Assembly (NCBI RefSeq): GCF_029962835.1
Contig: NC_080582.1
Coordinates: forward strand, 19,972,032-20,036,031
DNA: 64,000 nt
Reading direction: 5' to 3'
From: Magnolia sinica
Taxonomy: Eukaryota; Streptophyta; Magnoliopsida; Magnoliales; Magnoliaceae
Below the pieces are notes generated by a model. It ran no database searches. It saw nothing but the letters and a program-made list of their open reading frames with translations, and was not told where the DNA came from. This document shows, in pieces, positions 59,741 through 64,000 of the stretch (positions are counted from its first letter, which is position 1; the number at the start of each line of letters is the position of its first letter). Both the position numbers and the translations under genes were made by a program.

Positions 59741-60755
59741 TATTGGTCAATTTCACTCACTTCGCGGTCAAGTTCATTCACTTCGCAGTCAATTTCTCTC
59801 ACTTCTCGGTCAAGTTCACTCACTTCATGGACAATTTCACTCACTTCGCGGTCAATTTCAATCACTTCGCGGTCGAGTTCACTCACTTTGTGGTCAATTT
59901 CACTCATTTCGTGGTTAAGTTCACTCATTTCACGGTGAACTTTAGTCACTTCTCCGTCAAGTTTACTCACTTCGCAGTCAACTTCACTCACTTCTCGGTC
60001 AAGTTCACTCACTTCGCAGTCAATTTCTCTCACTTCTCGGTCAAGTTTACTCGCTTCGCGGTCAAGTTCACTCACTTCATGGTCAATTTCAATCACTTCA
60101 CGGTCAATTTCTCGATTAAGTTCACTCAATTCGCGGTCAAGTCCACTTACTTCGCATCAAGTTCACTCACTTCACGGTGAATTTCACTCACTTCGCGGTC
60201 AATTTCACTTACTTCGCGGTGAACTCACTTCGCGATGAATTTTAATCACTTCGTGGTTAAGTTTACTCACTTCGCAGTGAATTTCAATTACTTCGTGATC
60301 AATTTCACTCACTTCATGGTTAAGTTCACTCATTTTATGGTGAACTTCAGTCACTTCTCCGTCAAGTTCACTGACTTCACGGTCAAGTTCACTTACTTCG
60401 CGATCAATTTCAATCACTTCGTGGTCAAGTTCACTCATTTTGCGGTGAATTTCACTCACTTCGTGGTCAACTTCACTCGCTTCGTAGTGAATTTCATTCA
60501 CATCACGGTCAATTTCAATCACTTTGCGATCAATTTCACTTATTTCACGATGAATTTAACTCACTTCACAATCAAGTTCACTCACTTCACAGTCAAGTTC
60601 ACTCACTTCATAGTCAATTTCTCTCACTTCGTGGTCAATTTCAATCACTTCACGATCAAGTTCACTCATTTCGCAGTGAGTTTCACTCATTTCGCAGTCA
60701 AGTTCACTCATTTTGCGGTGAATTTTACTCACTTCGCGGTCAAGTTCACTTAGGA
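59741..60755. repeat. 21-bp minisatellite, about 48 units
   Basis: The unit is 'gtcaatttcactcacttcgcg', with variants 'gtcaagttc' and 'gtgaatttc'. The period is 21 with few exceptions (60110-60240). As 21 is divisible by three, long open frames appear on both strands. The plus strand reads VNFTHFA heptads (172 codons at 60235-60753). The minus strand reads EIDREVS/ELDREVS heptads (146 codons at 59689-60129), with Ile/Leu and Val spaced 4-3 as in a coiled coil. No promoter or non-repeat coding part is visible, so I annotate it as a repeat, not a gene. Confidence 0.9.
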
Positions 60756-61026
60756 AGCGGATTTTTCAGTCGGCTTGTGAATTTAGTGTGTGCAACCCGG
60801 CATAATATGTTGGTTCACTAAAGTAGCTCGTCCTACCCCAAAATCATATGTGATACATCTGACAACTTATTTCGATTTGCGAGATATGTCCGTTTCAAGT
60901 TCTGACGGTCCGGATCATCTTCACTTCCTACCGGGCCTTTCTCTGGTCCACCTTGACCATGAAACGGACAAAAGGGAGTTGGAATTGGAAAGAAAGGGAA
61001 GAATGCAACAGGTAAAAAAAAAAAAC
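60756..61026. other. no gene recognised
   Basis: 'aggaagcggatttttcag' at the array end resembles the GGAAGCGGATT end motif of the MITE family. Nothing else is identifiable. Confidence 0.5.
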
Positions 61027-61200
61027 CCAACTTTGACACAATCCAGTCCTTCACCGTCCAAATGGGCCACCATTCGATTATCAGAGCATTGGATTAGTAG
61101 ACATTTATTGAACGGTTGAAAATGAAAACTATCAATGATCCAACTTAAAGATAAATATATTTACGGATCAAAGGTTATGATTCTCAAATCAATCTGATTT
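61027..61200. repeat. dispersed repeat 'actttgacac..', degenerate
   Basis: 'actttgacacaatccagtcc' and 'tgaacggttgaaaatgaaaa' suggest a third relative of 14740-15010. Confidence 0.35.
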
Positions 61201-61220
61201 TTAGGGTGTGACTTGAGTTA

Positions 61221-61633
61221 GGGCCCGTTTGGCCGGATGGATTGGGAGGGATTGAATGGTATTAGGGTGGATGGCACGGATTTCTAAGTAATGATGATGC
61301 TGTCAGTGGATTGTCTGGAGATCCAAGGGATTGCAATATCCCTGGATTGCTATATCCAATCTTTTTGGCGCGCCGGGCCAATCCTGGGATTAAACCTTCT
61401 CATCCCTTCCAATCCCTCAAACCAAACACGTCCCAGGCAAATTTGAAAGGATTAGGTTGGATTGGATGGGATTTAAAAGTAATGATGGTGTTGTCAGTGG
61501 ATTGTCTTAAGATCCATAGGATTGGGATCAGATCACCGACTCTGTTTGGCACGCCAGGCCAATCCCAGGATTTGACCTCCAATCCCTTCCAATACCATCT
61601 AAGCCCTTCCAATCCGACCGGCCAAACGGGCCC
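61221..61633. mobile_element. PIF/Harbinger (Tourist-like) MITE, 413 bp
   Basis: The ends 'gggcccgtttggccgg' and 'ccggccaaacgggccc' are perfect inverse over 16 bp. TTA flanks both sides (61218-61220 and 61634-61636). The body is the reverse complement of the 3455-3834 element: 'aagtaatgatggtgttgtca', 'tggattgtcttaagatcca' and 'accgactctgtttggc'. Confidence 0.9.
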
Positions 61634-61904
61634 TTAGTGTGTGCCACGTGTACAATTTCTGAGATCCTGTGTACGAAGCATCATACACTACTCTTTTTTT
61701 TTTTGTTTTTGTTGTTTCAGGCTGAGATTTATTAATAGGTTTGCTCAACCATTCCAAGCGCCATCATGTCCAAACGTCCATCCATGTGAAATATAATCAT
61801 TAAATAATTTGGGCCCATTAATGAAATCTTATCCGTATGGAATCTAGTCCCAACGTCAACCGTGCCACTATTGCCGGACCGGCGCTAGTAGCGCCATGAA
61901 AGGA

Positions 61905-62045
61905 ATGCAAATTATAAAGTAAGGGCATTTTGGTCCAGTAAAAATATGCCAGCACAATAGGGTAATAACTTGGTAAAATAAGTTTTGAGAGGCAAAGAAA
62001 GGAAGGTGGGTTAGAAGTGTCGCATACATTCTGAAAAAGCTCCTC
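61905..62045. repeat. repeat 'accaaaatgccc', copy 2, inverted
   Basis: 'agggcattttggtccagt' to 'taacttggtaaaataagttt' is the reverse complement of 57262-57395. 62046-62334 shows no gene. Confidence 0.6.
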
Positions 62046-62334
62046 AAAAAATTAGGCATTTTCACTCATCGTATTAATCGTAACTTCCACAGTATACTAG
62101 CGGCGTAAACAATTTCTTATAGCCGTCCATTTTGTTTTGCATGCTGCACGCCACTTGAGGTGTCAAATGATCTGATTATTAAGCTACGAAATCCATACAT
62201 CATAGCCCACCTCACCGAAAGATAAGATCAAACACACGTGTTTCATATAGGCACGTGTGCACCAGACGCGTGTGGAATAGCATACCTCAGTTACCACGTA
62301 CGAATGATGATGACTGATGGGGGCGGATTAGGTG

Positions 62335-62735
62335 TGCCATGGCTGTGTGGGGCCCACATAAATGTTCGTGACAAATCCGTCCATAGGTTTTAAAAGACCA
62401 CAATAGGAATATCCAAAACCCAGATGGGCCATACCACACGAATGGGGATTGAACGTCTGGGGTTACAGAAGTTTTACATCAGGATGATATTTGTTCCTAC
62501 AGTTTATCTGAGTGGTAATAACCATATGAACGGTTTGGATGGAATATAAACATCATGGTCAGCTCCATGAAAGTTTCAACGATGGATGTTGCCGTTCCCA
62601 CTATTTCATGTGGTATGGCCCACCTGATTTTGGATCTGCCTGATTTTCAGGCTCGTGTCTTGTAGTGGTCTTTTAAAACAGATGGACAGGGTGGCTTTCT
62701 CACGAACATCTCTATGGGCCCCACACAGCCCCGGG
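62335..62735. repeat. GTGGGNCC-family MITE
   Basis: It runs from 'gtgtggggcccacataaatg' to 'tctatgggccccacacagcc', with inverted ends. The middle includes 'gaatataaacatcatggtc' and 'catgtggtatggcccacctg'. Confidence 0.75.
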
Positions 62736-62759
62736 GTCACAAGCAATCCGCTCCCTGAA

Positions 62760-63660
62760 CATGTGGGGCCACCGTGATCTATATGTTTTATCATGCGGTC
62801 CACCTATTTATGTTTATACTTCATGCAGGTCCACATGACTAGGGATGTACATCAAGTCAAACCGAGTCGAGCTGGCCTCCCCTCGACTTGGCTCGGCCAC
62901 TGGCTGACCCCAGCTTGAACTCGGCTCGGTCAGCAGCTCGGGCCGAGTTTGAACCAAGATCGAGCCGAGTTCGCCATTGAAGCATTTCCACGAACACCTG
63001 AACTGCAACTTTAAAATCCCACTGTTTTACAAATAGAAACAATGGTTTATAGGTATTTTATCAAACACTTTCTAAGTAATATAAAAACCAAAAAAAACAA
63101 AGAGAAGGTATTTGTTTCATGTACAAACCTTCCTTGCCACCAGCCACATTTCGTTGGGTCATTTTATCAAACAGTTGGTGAGCAACATCAATGACAAAGT
63201 AAATGAGTCATCACCGAACTGGTTCGATCCGAGTATGATTCGAGCTGGATTCGATCCGAGCCGAGTCGAGCTGGGGCTACTCCAACTCATTTTCGAGCTA
63301 AAAAAAAAAAAAACTGCTCTAACTCAGCTTCGAATAGAGTCGAATTGAGCTTTTTCAAATCGACTCGAGCGAGCTAACCGAGCTAGCTCGGTTCGTGAAC
63401 AACCCTTCATGTGGGCAAATAAACATTACGGTGGGCCCGGGCCCTAGGAAGGTTTCAACCGTAGGTGTCATTATCACTGCTGTTTCCTGCGGCGTAGTCC
63501 ACTTGAGCCTTGGATCTGCCTCATTTTTGGGCTCATACCCCAAAATGATATATATAAAAAATGATGAACAGCGTAGATAAAACCCATACATCACGGTGGA
63601 CCCCACGGAGCCACTGCCGCTTTCCAGCCAGGCAGGGGCAGGTCGCAATCCGCTTCCCAT
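62760..63660. repeat. GTGGGNCC-family MITE split by a hAT-like insertion
   Basis: The left part (62760-62839) ends 'tcatgcaggtccacatgac'. The right part (63407-63655) resumes 'catgtgggcaaataaacatt' and goes on to 'ccatacatcacggtggaccc' and 'cgcaatccgcttcc'. Together they follow the family order with the hAT-like element between. Confidence 0.75.
62840..63406. mobile_element. hAT-like non-autonomous element, about 567 bp
   Basis: The ends are 'tagggatgtacatcaa' and 'gttcgtgaacaaccctt', decayed versions of the TAGGGGTGTACA pair. The body matches 13641-14198 in reverse orientation ('agctaaccgagctagctcgg', 'caaatcgactcgag'). It carries poly-A runs near 63090 and 63301. Confidence 0.75.
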
Positions 63661-64000
63661 CTTTTAAATCTCGGCGATATTTGTCCCACTAGAGAACAGA
63701 GAAATGCGACAGCGGGGAGATATTGTAAAGACAATCCGCTGCACACGTGCGAAAGTACCTCCACATGATATTGAAAAGACTATCCGAAGCACGTGCGAAC
63801 GTACCTCACATGTAATGGATCCAGGCCACCCATCGGGCCGGTGCCAGAGTAAAAAAGATCCTAGCCCAAAAGTAAGGCAGCTACGAGGGTAACCAACGTA
63901 ATAGAAAATGAACGGTCAGGGAAAGGATGGGAAACTGTCTAGGCTCATGAGCATCCCACATGTGGCACGTGTGATGATCCCACGCGCAAATCACCTCAGC
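63661..64000. other. no gene recognised
   Basis: A short near-repeat, 'aagacaatccgctgcacacg' and 'aagactatccgaagcacgtg' (63728 and 63776), is the only structure seen. Confidence 0.5.

Noticed and set aside
59689..60753. Long open frames in the 21-bp array as protein genes
   Set aside because: They are open on both strands in several frames because the unit lacks stops. There is no non-repeat coding sequence or promoter.
58012..60755. CRISPR-like array
   Set aside because: Units are contiguous without unique spacers, and the DNA is plainly plant nuclear.
62814..63042. Small open frames with Arg/Ser/Glu-rich content
   Set aside because: They fall within the hAT-like element's 'gctcga' body and have no counterpart in its sister copies.

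Overview
The window is nuclear DNA of a flowering plant. The evidence is a spliced plant kelch-repeat gene with a TATA promoter, Ty1/copia and gypsy-type LTR retrotransposon debris, hAT and PIF/Harbinger-type DNA transposons, and very many copies of a GTGGGNCCCAC-tipped MITE-like repeat. From memory, not from a search, this repeat is characteristic of magnoliid genomes (Magnolia, Liriodendron, Cinnamomum relatives), so a magnoliid is my best guess. No bacterial-style operon, CRISPR array or rRNA gene is present.

Only one gene is clearly intact. It is a minus-strand kelch protein related to Arabidopsis At3g07720 and the nitrile-specifier (NSP) group. A 30-nt first exon lies at 15754-15783 and the main exon at 11276-12220. 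They are separated by a 3.5-kb intron filled with repeats; TATA boxes lie at 15823-15843. A second, much weaker plus-strand gene candidate is the chain of phase-compatible exons at 45045-46603.

Layout. 1-11 kb: intergenic DNA with MITE copies and a PIF/Harbinger MITE (3455-3834). 11.3-16 kb: the kelch gene. 16-17 kb: a SINE-like trace and a truncated hAT-like element. 17.1-32.9 kb: one decayed copia element whose 5' LTR, pol region and 3' LTR each carry a further insertion. 33-44.3 kb: a hAT region with a dead transposase (36.3-38.2 kb), a 404-bp tandem duplication just upstream, a 4.6-kb gypsy-type LTR (38.4-43.1 kb) and a BED-finger pseudogene. 45-57.5 kb: the putative exons, dense MITEs, a copia LTR/PBS remnant, a 684-bp near-palindromic foldback element (51851-52534) and a composite inverted-repeat structure (55.4-57.3 kb). 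57.4-60.8 kb: a 56-bp tandem repeat, then 21-bp minisatellite arrays in opposite orientations flanking a dead Ulp1-type protease fragment. 61-64 kb: a second Harbinger MITE, further MITEs and a hAT-like element nested inside a MITE.

The most unusual structure is the 58-60.8 kb minisatellite/Ulp1 block. Its 21-bp unit stays open in several frames on both strands, and on the minus strand it encodes a regular coiled-coil heptad. Boundaries of old repeats are approximate throughout.
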